This document shows positions 15,668 to 23,634 of a stretch of 64,000 bases of DNA, piece by piece (within the stretch, counting starts at the first letter, position 1; the number at the start of each line of letters is the position of its first letter). Source of the DNA: Falsiroseomonas bella (GTDB lineage Bacteria > Pseudomonadota > Alphaproteobacteria > Acetobacterales > Acetobacteraceae); contig NZ_QGNA01000001.1 of assembly GCF_003173615.1 (NCBI RefSeq), forward strand, positions 1,550,001 to 1,614,000, given 5' to 3'. The notes beneath the pieces are model-generated. The model searched no databases, was not told where the DNA came from, and worked only from the letters and a program-made list of their open reading frames with translations. The translations under genes were made by a program, and so were the position numbers.

Positions 15668-17017
15668 ATGAACCGCGTCGTCGTCACGCAGCCTGACGTC
15701 ACCCTGGTCCTCGATTGGGACGGGGTCATCCGCGACGCCTCGGTTTCCGCGGCGCTGGCGAAGGACGGGCTGGACGGCTGGGTCGGCCGGCACTGGACCG
15801 ATACGGTCGGCGAGCCTGCCGGCGACCAGGTCCGCCGCATGGTGGAGGATGCGCGCTCCCGCGGCGTCTCCGCCTTCCTGCAGGTGACGCAGCGCTTCCC
15901 CTCCGGCATCGAGGTGCCGATCGAGTACACCACCGTGCGGCTCGGCGCCCAGGCCGGGCTGATGGCGGTCGGCAAGAGCCTCCAGGCCGTTCAGGAACTG
16001 CAGTCCCGCCTGGTCGCGGCGCAGCAGGCGCGCGAGCAGGACTACTGGAAGCTGCGCGAGATCGAGATGCGCTCGCGCCTGCTGTTCGACGCCTCGTCCG
16101 AGGCGGTGCTGATCGTCGCCGCCGGCGACCTGCGGGTGATCGAGGCGAATCCGGCCGCCATCCGGGAGCTCGGCATGGCGCCCGGCTGGGACTTCGCGCA
16201 GGAGGTCGCGCCGCGCGACCGCAACGCCTTCCGCGAGCTGCTGGCGCGCGCGCGCGAGCATGGCCGGACGCCCGGCGTGCTGATGCATATCGGCGCCGCC
16301 GCCACGCCCTGGCTGCTGCGTGTCTCCATGATGGCGCGGGAGCCGGAGCCGGTGCTGCTGATCCAGCTCGCCCCGGCGATGCCAGAGCCGGGCCGCGGCC
16401 TGCCCCGCGCCCTGCCGCCCCGCACCGACGAACTGCTCGAAGGCCTGCCGGACGGCTTCGTCGTCGCGGACGCCGAGGGCCGCGTGCGGCGTGCCAACCG
16501 CGCCTTCCTCGAACTGGTGCAATGCGCGACCCAGACCGCCGTGCTGGGCGAGCCGTTGGCCCGTTGGCTCGCCACGCCCGGCCGCGACGCCGCGGTGCTG
16601 ATGCGCACGCTCAACGAGCATGGCGAGGTCCGGCTGTTCAAGACCACGGTCACCGGCCTGCTCGGCACCGAGTCGGAGGTCGAGATCTCCGCCACCGCCA
16701 GCACCGCCGGCGGCCCGCCCGCGATCGGCCTGCTGGTGCGCGACATCGGCCGGCGGCCGCAGGACGACCTGGGCGACCTGCACGCCGCGATCTCGCAGGT
16801 GCTGCGCGACATGGGGCGCATGCCGCTGCCCGTGCTGGTGCGCAACACCGCCGCCTTGGTCGAGCGCGCGCGGATCGACCAGGCGCTGCGCCGCGCCGGT
16901 GGCAACCGCACCGCCGCGGCCGATGCGCTCGGCCTCAGCCGCCAGAGCCTCTACGCCAAGCTCGAGCGCTACGGCATGCACGACCCGCGCGATTCCGACA
17001 TGGACGCCGCCGGATGA
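15668..17017 (+). CDS. ppsR: Photosynthesis gene repressor PpsR/CrtJ
   Basis: Transcriptional repressor of bacteriochlorophyll, carotenoid and antenna genes. The 449-residue product has an N-terminal PAS-like region, a linker helix (QELQSRLVAAQQARE), two further PAS domains (about 135-235 and 255-360) and a C-terminal Fis-type helix-turn-helix (about 405-440: GGNRTAAADALGLSRQSLYAKL). Unlike Rhodobacter PpsR/CrtJ, whose redox control involves a cysteine in the helix-turn-helix, only one cysteine is present (Cys286) and none in the DNA-binding domain. It is the first gene of a coupled operon with bphP and bphO, so light rather than redox may be the main input. Confidence 0.93.
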   Translation: MNRVVVTQPDVTLVLDWDGVIRDASVSAALAKDGLDGWVGRHWTDTVGEPAGDQVRRMVEDARSRGVSAFLQVTQRFPSGIEVPIEYTTVRLGAQAGLMAVGKSLQAVQELQSRLVAAQQAREQDYWKLREIEMRSRLLFDASSEAVLIVAAGDLRVIEANPAAIRELGMAPGWDFAQEVAPRDRNAFRELLARAREHGRTPGVLMHIGAAATPWLLRVSMMAREPEPVLLIQLAPAMPEPGRGLPRALPPRTDELLEGLPDGFVVADAEGRVRRANRAFLELVQCATQTAVLGEPLARWLATPGRDAAVLMRTLNEHGEVRLFKTTVTGLLGTESEVEISATASTAGGPPAIGLLVRDIGRRPQDDLGDLHAAISQVLRDMGRMPLPVLVRNTAALVERARIDQALRRAGGNRTAAADALGLSRQSLYAKLERYGMHDPRDSDMDAAG

Positions 17018-19209
17018 ACGAAGCCGGCCCCGACTACGCCGCATCCTCCTCCGCCTCGCCCCAACTCGACACATCGAGCTGCGAGCGGGAACCGATCCAC
17101 CAGCCGGCGAGCATCCAGCCGCATGGCCTGCTGTTGCTGGTCCGGGAGCCGGACAGCGTCGTCGTGCAGGCCTCGGCCAACGCGCCCACCATGCTGGGCC
17201 TCGATGCGGTGCTCGGCCGCCGGCTGCGCGACCTGGGCGGCGACCTCGCCGCCGCCGTGCTGCCGCGCACCCTGGAGTCGCTCGACGGCCCGCCGGTCGT
17301 CTTCCGTGCCACGGCGGGCGCATCGGGCCAGGACTTCGACGTGCTGATGCACCGTGCACCCGGCGGCGGCCTGGTGATCGAGCTCGAACCCGCCCAGCCG
17401 CAGCCCGACATCGCCCGCCGGGTCGAGGCGGCGCTGCAATCCTTCCTGTCCTGCTACGCCCTGCGCCCGCTGTGCGAGCAGGCGGCGCGCGTCTTCCGCG
17501 AGATCGCCGGGCACGACAGGGTGATGGTCTACCAGTTCGCCGAGGCCGGCCATGGCGAGGTGTTCGCCGAGGATCGCAGACCGGACCTGGAGCCGCTGCT
17601 CGGCAACCACTACCCGGCCTCCGACATCCCGCAGATCGCCCGCCGGCTCTATGAGCGGAACCTGCTGCGGATCGTGGTGGACGCGCATTACACCCCGGCG
17701 CCGCTGGAGCCTCGCCGAAACCCGCTGACCGGCGATCACCTGGACATGTCGCACTGCATGCTGCGCAGCGTCTCGCCGGTGCATGTGCAGTACCTCAAGA
17801 ACATGGGCGTGCGCGGCACCATGGTGTGCTCCATCATGGTCGGCGGGCGGCTGCGCGGGCTCGTCGCCTGCCATCACGAGACGCCGCGGCGCGTGCCGGT
17901 GACGGTGCGTTCCGCCTGCGCCCTGCTGGCGGAGGCGCTGAGCACCCGCATGGCCGCGCTGGAAGCCTTCGTGGAGGCGCAGGCCGAGCTTTCCGCCCGC
18001 CGGCTGGAGCAGCGCCTGGTCGAGGCGATCTCCCGCAAGGGCGACTGGCGGGAGGCGCTGTTCGACAACCCCGCCACGCTGCTGCAGCCGCTCGGCGCGA
18101 CCGGCGCGGCGCTGCTGTTCGAAGGCGGCGTGCAGACCATGGGCGACGTGCCGGCGACCGATTCGCTGCGCGAGATCGGCGCCTGGCTGGACACGCGCCC
18201 GCGCGGCGGCGTCATCGCCACCAGCTCGCTGCGGACGGATGCGCCCGCGCTCGCCGCGCTCACGCCGATCGCGGCGGGCGTCCTTGCCGTGCCGGTCTCC
18301 GCCATGCCCGGCGAATACCTGGTGTGGTTCCGCCCCGAGCAGCTGCGCACCGTCGTCTGGGGCGGCGACCCGAACAAGCCGGTCGAGGTGGTGGACGGCC
18401 AGCGCGGCCTCAGTCCCCGCCATTCCTTCGCCAAGTGGCAGCAGCTGGTCGAAGGCAGCTCCGAGCCCTGGAGCCAGAAGGAACTCGCTACGGCGCGGCT
18501 GATCGGCGATTCGGTCGGCGACGTCATCATCCAGTTCCGCTCCGTGCGCATGCTGATCGCGGAGGACCAGCTGGCGCAGGTGCGCCGCCAGGTCGCCGCC
18601 TCGGTGCAGCCGGTCGCGATCTGCGACGGTCGCGGCGCGATCGTGCTCGCGAACGAGGCGATGGAGCGGCTGCTGCCCGGCCTGAAGGGCGCGCCGCCGC
18701 GCAACATCGAGGAGCTCGCCCCCTATTTCGCCAGCCCCGGCGAGTTCCGCCGCCGCCTGCACGACCTGCTGGAAAGCCGCCAGTCCTGGAGCGGGGAGGT
18801 GCGGCTCGCCGATGACGAAGGCTCCGGCCGGCCGATCCTGGTGCGCGCCGACCCCGTGCATTCCGCGCCCGACCGGGTGCTCGGCTTCGTCGTGCTGATG
18901 AACGACCTGGTCGAGCGCAAGGCGGCCGACGCCGCGCGCCGCCGCTTCCAGGAGGTGATCGCCGAAAGCCACCGCACCCGCGCGGGCTGGCTCGATCGCC
19001 ATGCCGACCTGGTGTTCCAGGCGATCCTCGCCTCCCTGGTGGAGAATGCGCAGCTCGCCGCGCTCGAGATCGCGGAAGGCGTCGAGCTCTCCCGCATGCC
19101 GGAGATGCTGGAGAGCGTGCGCGCTTCCGTCGCGCGCACCACCGACATGCTGGAAAGCCTCGCGCGCCAGATCGAGGCGCCCCGGCCCGACAGGCGGGAC
19201 GAGGATTGA
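17014..19209 (+). CDS. bphP: Bacteriophytochrome, PpsR-antagonist type without kinase
   Basis: Red/far-red photoreceptor of 731 residues. Domains in order are PAS with the biliverdin-binding Cys23 (SSCEREPIHQPASIQPHG), GAF with PASDIPQIARRLY and HCMLRSVSPVHVQYLKNMG, PHY with the PRHSF tongue motif (about 469-473), a further PAS domain (about 530-635) and a C-terminal helical region. No histidine-kinase ATPase domain (N, G1, G2 boxes) follows. This is the architecture of Rhodopseudomonas/Bradyrhizobium BphP1-type proteins, which relieve PpsR repression by direct binding in far-red light. The ATG overlaps the ppsR stop, fitting a stoichiometric pair. Confidence 0.93.
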   Translation: MNEAGPDYAASSSASPQLDTSSCEREPIHQPASIQPHGLLLLVREPDSVVVQASANAPTMLGLDAVLGRRLRDLGGDLAAAVLPRTLESLDGPPVVFRATAGASGQDFDVLMHRAPGGGLVIELEPAQPQPDIARRVEAALQSFLSCYALRPLCEQAARVFREIAGHDRVMVYQFAEAGHGEVFAEDRRPDLEPLLGNHYPASDIPQIARRLYERNLLRIVVDAHYTPAPLEPRRNPLTGDHLDMSHCMLRSVSPVHVQYLKNMGVRGTMVCSIMVGGRLRGLVACHHETPRRVPVTVRSACALLAEALSTRMAALEAFVEAQAELSARRLEQRLVEAISRKGDWREALFDNPATLLQPLGATGAALLFEGGVQTMGDVPATDSLREIGAWLDTRPRGGVIATSSLRTDAPALAALTPIAAGVLAVPVSAMPGEYLVWFRPEQLRTVVWGGDPNKPVEVVDGQRGLSPRHSFAKWQQLVEGSSEPWSQKELATARLIGDSVGDVIIQFRSVRMLIAEDQLAQVRRQVAASVQPVAICDGRGAIVLANEAMERLLPGLKGAPPRNIEELAPYFASPGEFRRRLHDLLESRQSWSGEVRLADDEGSGRPILVRADPVHSAPDRVLGFVVLMNDLVERKAADAARRRFQEVIAESHRTRAGWLDRHADLVFQAILASLVENAQLAALEIAEGVELSRMPEMLESVRASVARTTDMLESLARQIEAPRPDRRDED

Positions 19210-19211
19210 GC

Positions 19212-19802
19212 ATGGACGGCGCGGCGCGCGCGGCGCTCCGCGCCGCAACCGACGCGGCGCATCAGCGCCTGCACGGGCTGCCCGGCTTCGTGGCGCTGGC
19301 CGAGGGGCGGATCGCGCTACCGGACTACGCCGTGCTGCTCCGCCGCATGCTCGGCTTCCACGCCGCCCTCGAATCGCGCCTCGATGCGGTCGAGGGATTG
19401 GATACGCTCGGCATCGACCTCGCGGCGCGTCGCCGGACCCATCTGCTGCGCGCCGACCTCGATTGGCTCGGCGCCTCCGCCGCGGTGCCGCTTGCGCCCT
19501 TGCCGGAGATCCGCGGCCCGGCCGAGGCGATGGGCGCGCTCTATGTCGCGGAAGGCTCGACGCTCGGCGCGCGCCAATTGGCGCGCGCGCTCGACGCCGT
19601 GCTGCCGCCGGGCGAGGCGGGGCGCCGCTTCCTTATTGGCCATGGCGAGCGGCATGGCGCGATGTGGCGCGATTGCTGTGCCGCGATCGAGCGCTGCGGC
19701 GTGGAACCCGGCGCGCGCGATGCGATGATCGCGGGCGCCGCGGCGACCTTCGCCGCCTTCGAGGCCTGGTTCACGGTGCCGGAGGCTGTTCCGGCGGCGT
19801 AG
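19212..19802 (+). CDS. bphO: Heme oxygenase BphO (biliverdin synthesis)
   Basis: Predicted biliverdin-producing heme oxygenase of about 196 residues that supplies the bacteriophytochrome chromophore. The N-terminal LRAATDAAHQRLHGLPGF contains the likely proximal heme histidine (His17), and ALYVAEGSTLGARQLAR is the conserved distal-helix region with glycines. It follows bphP directly; an in-frame TTG at 19206 overlaps the bphP stop and is an alternative coupled start, but ATG at 19212 is preferred. The ppsR-bphP-bphO order forms a complete light-sensing unit. Confidence 0.9.
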   Translation: MDGAARAALRAATDAAHQRLHGLPGFVALAEGRIALPDYAVLLRRMLGFHAALESRLDAVEGLDTLGIDLAARRRTHLLRADLDWLGASAAVPLAPLPEIRGPAEAMGALYVAEGSTLGARQLARALDAVLPPGEAGRRFLIGHGERHGAMWRDCCAAIERCGVEPGARDAMIAGAAATFAAFEAWFTVPEAVPAA

Positions 19803-19815
19803 GCGAGGCCGGCCC

Positions 19816-21012
19816 TCAGCCCCCCACCTCGACTTCTGCGCCGCCGCCATAGAGCCAGGCCAGCGTCTCCCGCCACTCCGCTTGTGACTTCGCGCGCATG
19901 ATCGCGTTGCGCAGCGCCGCATGCGCGCCCGCCGGGTGGTACACATGCTCGCCCACCGCGCGGGACTGCAGCTGCACGCGCGCGGTGCGCAGTGCGCGCG
20001 CGGCATTGTAGGCCGGCAGCGCGGACCGGGCGTCGCCCTGATGCGCCGCCATCGCCTGCGCCAGGCACACCGCATCCTCCATCGCCATGCAGGCGCCCTG
20101 CGCCATGTATTGCAGCATCGGATGCGCCGCGTCGCCGAGCAGCGCGACGCGTCCGTCCACCCAGCCCTCCACCGGATCGCGGTCGCACAGCACCCACAGC
20201 TTCCAGTCGCGGCCGTGGCGGATGATGGACTGCGCGGTGGGATGCACGTGGTGGAAGCCGGCGAAGACTTCCGCCTCGCTCACCGGCTTGCCGGCGACGG
20301 GTTCCGGCGCGTCGTTGTGGTAGGTGACGACCAGGTTGAAGGTCTTCCAGCCCTGCAGCGGGTAATGGACGATGTGGCATTTCGGCCCCGCCCACAGCGT
20401 CGCCGCGTTCCAGCGCAGGTGCTCCGGCATGTGCTCGGTCGGGATCACGCTGCGATAGGTGGTGTGGCCCGAGACGCGCGGCCGGCCGTCGCCCACCACC
20501 TGGCGGCGCACATTCGACCACAGCCCGTCCGCGCCGATCAGCGCGCGGCCGCGCATCGGCTCGCCGCCGGGCAGGAAGGCCGTCACGCCGCCGCCATCCT
20601 GTTCGTAGCGCACCACCTCCGCGCTGGTGCGCAGCGCGATGCGCTCATGCGCGCGGCAGGCCTGCAGGAACACGCCGTGCAGGTCGCCGCGATGGATCAC
20701 GGCATAGGGGTTGCCGAACCGCGCCCGGAAATCCTCGCCGAGGTCGATGTGGCAGATCTCCTCGGCGGTCAGCGCATCCATCAGGCGCAGGCTGTCCACA
20801 TAGATCGCCATGGCCCGCGCCGTGTCGCCGACGCCGAGCGAATCGAAGGCGTGGAAGGCGTTAGGCCCGAGCTGGATGCCCGCGCCCACCTCGCCCAGCG
20901 TCGCCGCCTTCTCCAGCACCTGCACCGCGAAGCCCTGCTTCGCCAGCCCGAGCGCGGCTGCGAGGCCGCCGATGCCGCCGCCGGCGACCAGGATGGGAAG
21001 GGCTTCGCTCAT
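19816..21012 (-). CDS. FAD-dependent aromatic hydroxylase (3-hydroxybenzoate 6-hydroxylase/salicylate hydroxylase type)
   Basis: Single-component flavoprotein monooxygenase of about 398 residues. It shows the FAD dinucleotide motif LVAGGGIGGLAAALGLAKQG, the GADG segment (IGADGLWSNVRRQV) and the second FAD motif RVALLGDAAHPMLQYMAQGA. GAGIQLGPNAFHAFDSLG is typical of the 3-hydroxybenzoate 6-monooxygenase/salicylate 1-hydroxylase group, which converts hydroxybenzoates to gentisate or catechol using NAD(P)H and oxygen. No ring-cleavage dioxygenase is adjacent, so the exact substrate is open. Translation may alternatively start four codons upstream at 21024. It converges with bphO. Confidence 0.8.
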   Translation of the reverse strand: MSEALPILVAGGGIGGLAAALGLAKQGFAVQVLEKAATLGEVGAGIQLGPNAFHAFDSLGVGDTARAMAIYVDSLRLMDALTAEEICHIDLGEDFRARFGNPYAVIHRGDLHGVFLQACRAHERIALRTSAEVVRYEQDGGGVTAFLPGGEPMRGRALIGADGLWSNVRRQVVGDGRPRVSGHTTYRSVIPTEHMPEHLRWNAATLWAGPKCHIVHYPLQGWKTFNLVVTYHNDAPEPVAGKPVSEAEVFAGFHHVHPTAQSIIRHGRDWKLWVLCDRDPVEGWVDGRVALLGDAAHPMLQYMAQGACMAMEDAVCLAQAMAAHQGDARSALPAYNAARALRTARVQLQSRAVGEHVYHPAGAHAALRNAIMRAKSQAEWRETLAWLYGGGAEVEVGG

Positions 21013-21074
21013 GCCGGCGAGCATCGCCAGGCGCCCCCTGCTGTCAACGGCCCGGCCCGTGCTAGACGCGCGCC

Positions 21075-21824
21075 ATGGACCGGCAGGCCGAACTGGCGAA
21101 GGTGAAGGCGCGCATCCGGGCGCTGGCCGCGCGCACGGTGGAGCGCGGCTGCTCGGAAGCCGAGGCGATGGCCGCCGCCGCCAAGGTGGGCGAGCTGCTG
21201 GAGGTCTATGGCCTCTCGATGGGCGAGGTCGAACTGCGCGAGGAAGCCTGCGTGCAGCGCGTGCTGGTCTTCAACGACCCGCGGCGCCAGGCGATGGGCT
21301 GGCTGTTCCCGGCGCTGCTGCGCTTCACCGAATGCCGCGGCTGGACAGTGGGCCGCGCCGACTACGTCATCTTCGGCCTGGAGCCCGATGTGCAGATGGC
21401 CGAGTACCTGATGCAGGTGATCGCCGGCGCGCTCGCCTACGAGGAGGCGCGCTTCCGCAGCAGCGCGGACTACGCGCGCAGCCGGACCGCGCCGCAGGCC
21501 GTGCTGCGCAGTTTTCGGATCGGCTATGCCGACCGCATCGCCGCCCGGCTCGAGGAACTCGGCGTCCACCGGCGGGAGACCGCGCGCCAGGCGCATGCCG
21601 AAGCGCAGCGCGCCGGCGGCGCCGGCACCGCGCTGGTGCTGGTGAAGGAGCGGAAGATCGAGGACGGTTTCCGGGCGCTCGGCGTGCGACTGCGCACGGT
21701 CAGCCGCACCACGGTGGTGCGCGACCGGGGCGCCTATGGTCGCGGGCGGGAGGCGGGCGGTCGCGTTGGCCTGGACCGTCCCGTCGGCGCGGGTCCCGCG
21801 GCGGGCCGCCTGCCGCGGCGATGA
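21075..21824 (+). CDS. DUF2786 domain protein
   Basis: A 249-residue soluble protein of unknown function. The N-terminal region (KVKARIRALAARTVERGC followed by SEAEAMAAAAKVGELLEVYG) matches the DUF2786 pattern of a short helical repeat with TxxxGaSExEAmaAa-like spacing. A middle region carries ALAYEEARFRSS and the C-terminus is a low-complexity Gly/Arg tail. DUF2786 proteins are often found near HExxH metallopeptidase-like proteins, which is also the case here. It may form a transcription unit with the gene at 21961, separated by an array of hairpins. No activity is known. Confidence 0.75.
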   Translation: MDRQAELAKVKARIRALAARTVERGCSEAEAMAAAAKVGELLEVYGLSMGEVELREEACVQRVLVFNDPRRQAMGWLFPALLRFTECRGWTVGRADYVIFGLEPDVQMAEYLMQVIAGALAYEEARFRSSADYARSRTAPQAVLRSFRIGYADRIAARLEELGVHRRETARQAHAEAQRAGGAGTALVLVKERKIEDGFRALGVRLRTVSRTTVVRDRGAYGRGREAGGRVGLDRPVGAGPAAGRLPRR

Positions 21825-21853
21825 TGCTCGGCGGACAACGGATCGACCTGCGA

Positions 21854-21953
21854 CCGGCGATAGCCGGCCGAGGCCGCGAATGCGGCCCGCGCCAAGTGGC
21901 GCGAAGCCAAGCGCAGCGCCGGCGATTGAGGGGCGAAGGTGAAACCTTCGCCC
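21854..21953. repeat. Cluster of four consecutive short hairpins
   Basis: Four inverted repeats fill 100 bases of the gap between the DUF2786 gene and the HExxH gene: CCGGC/GCCGG (21854-21867), GGCCGC/GCGGCC (21872-21887, loop GAAT), CGCGCCA/TGGCGCG (21888-21903) and a perfect ten-pair stem GGGCGAAGGT/ACCTTCGCCC with a GAA loop (21931-21953). The last ends 8 bases before the downstream ATG. They could act as terminator/attenuator, RNA-processing sites or a small structured RNA; nothing in the sequence decides this. Confidence 0.55.
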
Positions 21954-21960
21954 GCCGGAC

Positions 21961-22383
21961 ATGAGCCGTCGCGATGCCGCTGCGCGGCGGCTCTATGCGT
22001 GGGAGGATGCGGTGGTCGCGCCGCGCGACCGGTCGCTGGTGCCCTTCGCCCGCCTGCAGTCGCTGGTGGACCATGTCTGGGCCGCCGAGGGTCGTCATTT
22101 CCCGCCGCGCATCCGGCCGCTGCCGAAGCAGGCCCGCCGCACCGTCGCCCGCGCCACCCGCACCGCCATCGAGGCGCCGGCGGAGCTCCCGACCTGGGTG
22201 CTGCTGCACGAGATCGCGCATGCGCTGATCGCCGATGTGGACGGCAACGGCCTGGGCCACGGGCCCGACTTCGTGGCGACCTATCTGCGGCTGCTGGTCG
22301 CCCATGCCCGCATGGACCGCGCGCTGCTGGAAGAGACGCTGCGCGCGGCGGCGATCGCCTGGGATACGCGAATCGCCGCGTGA
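21961..22383 (+). CDS. Putative zinc metallopeptidase-like protein (HExxH)
   Basis: A 140-residue protein with the zinc-protease motif LLHEIAHALIADVDGNGLGHGPDF, in which the HEIAH pair and the later His of GHGPDF could supply three metal ligands. The N-terminus is rich in Arg and Trp (RLYAWEDAV). Similar small HEIAHA...GHGPxF proteins occur in actinobacteria and proteobacteria beside DUF2786 genes and have no assigned role. The start at 21961 sits immediately after a ten-base-pair hairpin and has no good ribosome site visible. It converges with phaR. Confidence 0.72.
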   Translation: MSRRDAAARRLYAWEDAVVAPRDRSLVPFARLQSLVDHVWAAEGRHFPPRIRPLPKQARRTVARATRTAIEAPAELPTWVLLHEIAHALIADVDGNGLGHGPDFVATYLRLLVAHARMDRALLEETLRAAAIAWDTRIAA

Positions 22384-22393
22384 GGGGCGCGGC

Positions 22394-23002
22394 CTAGTCC
22401 GGCTTCTTCCCTGCCTGCGCGGCTTCCAGCTGACGCCGCAGCCGGTCCACCTCGGCCTGCAGCGCCGCGATGCGGGAGGCGTCGCTGCCCGGCTCGGCCG
22501 GCTCCTGGCCGCCGCGGAAGGGCGCGAACAGAGTCATGGCGCGCTCCATCATCGCCATGTTCTGCTTGCTCATCTCCTCCAGCCCGCCGAAGGGATTGAA
22601 CCCGCCCATCGTCTGCTCGACGGCCCGCCGTACCTGGTCCTGCTGACGGGAGAAGGCGCCCATCACCGTCTCAAGGTAGCGCGGCACCATCGCGCCCATG
22701 CTGTCGCCGTAGAAGCCGATGATCTGCCGCAGGAAGCTGGTCGGCAGCAGGTGCCGCCCCTTGGATTCCTCCTCGACGATGATCTGGGTGAGCACGGAGC
22801 GCGTGATGTCCTCGCCCGATTTCGCGTCATAGACGACGAAGTGCCGGCCCTGCCGGACCATCTGGGCCAGGTCCTCAAGCGTGACGTAGGACGAGGATTC
22901 CGTGTTGTAGAGGCGCCTGTTCGCGTATTTCTTCACCACGACGGGCGGGCTGGCTGGCGTCTCGGCCGCGTCCGCCGGGGGGAGTCTGGTGTCCTGTGAC
23001 AT
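22394..23002 (-). CDS. phaR: Polyhydroxyalkanoate synthesis repressor PhaR
   Basis: DNA- and PHA-granule-binding repressor that controls phasin and PHA synthesis genes. The 202-residue product has the diagnostic N-terminal domain VVVKKYANRRLYNTESSSYV, then the repeat region with DITRSVLTQIIVEEESKG and FLRQIIGFYGDSMG, a glycine/phenylalanine stretch and a C-terminal coiled coil (IAALQAEVDRLRRQLEAAQ). The ATG at 23002 is preferred over an upstream in-frame start because it gives the family N-terminus. It is divergent from the PHA synthase genes it probably regulates. Confidence 0.93.
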   Translation of the reverse strand: MSQDTRLPPADAAETPASPPVVVKKYANRRLYNTESSSYVTLEDLAQMVRQGRHFVVYDAKSGEDITRSVLTQIIVEEESKGRHLLPTSFLRQIIGFYGDSMGAMVPRYLETVMGAFSRQQDQVRRAVEQTMGGFNPFGGLEEMSKQNMAMMERAMTLFAPFRGGQEPAEPGSDASRIAALQAEVDRLRRQLEAAQAGKKPD

Positions 23003-23151
23003 GCTCTCGCTTGCCTTCCGCGCGGCCGTCCCGCCGCCTGGGACGGATGCTAACATGGGCTGCGCTGCGGTGCGAAATTTCCGACGCGGCCACCGGGCGA
23101 GGCAATCGGGCCGAGTTCCCGCCGGGCGCGCGCGGGCGCTAAAGATGCGAC

Positions 23152-23634
23152 ATGGACGGGGATCGCCCCAAACCGGACGAGGCCGAGATCGAGCGCCTGG
23201 CCGAGGACTGGATCACGCTCTGGCAGAGCGAGATCGCGGCCATGGCCTCCGACCGCGAGGCCGCCGAGGCCTGGGCCGCGGCCGCTTCAGCCTGGGCGGC
23301 GCTCGGCGCGGCCTGGATGCGCGCGGCTGCGGCACCGCCCTTCGGCCGCCCGCCGCCCAACTGGCCGTTCGCTGGGCCGTTCACTGGGCCGTTCCCCGGA
23401 CCTTTCGCGGGTCCCTTCGGCCATGACGGCCCCGCTGCGCCGCCGCGGCCCCCGGCCGCTGCCGCTCCACCTGCTCATGGGAGCGAGCCGGGGATGGCTG
23501 GCGCTGGCCGGGACGATGACGCCCTCCGCCGGCGGCTCGCCGAGCTGGAACGGCGGCTTTCCGATCTCGAAGGCGGGCCGGGCGGAGCAGGCCCGAATCC
23601 TCGACCGCCTCGCCGCCGGAAGCCACGCGCCTGA
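23152..23634 (+). CDS. PhaE-like small PHA synthase partner
   Basis: A 160-residue protein of simple composition: an N-terminal amphipathic region (LAEDWITLWQSEIAAMASDREAAEAWA) of the kind seen in PHA synthase partners, a Pro/Gly/Phe repeat zone (GPFTGPFPGPFAGPFG) and a C-terminal leucine-heptad coiled coil (RRRLAELERRLSDLE). By position upstream of phaC it is probably a short PhaE- or phasin-like subunit. Its last 212 bases overlap phaC in a different frame, which is unusual; both frames look coding because each has recognisable conserved features. Function is inferred. Confidence 0.6.
   Translation: MDGDRPKPDEAEIERLAEDWITLWQSEIAAMASDREAAEAWAAAASAWAALGAAWMRAAAAPPFGRPPPNWPFAGPFTGPFPGPFAGPFGHDGPAAPPRPPAAAAPPAHGSEPGMAGAGRDDDALRRRLAELERRLSDLEGGPGGAGPNPRPPRRRKPRA

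Noticed and set aside
17014-19209. Histidine-kinase bacteriophytochrome
   Set aside because: No ATPase domain motifs follow the C-terminal PAS and helical region; the gene ends at 19209 at the length expected for the kinase-less type.
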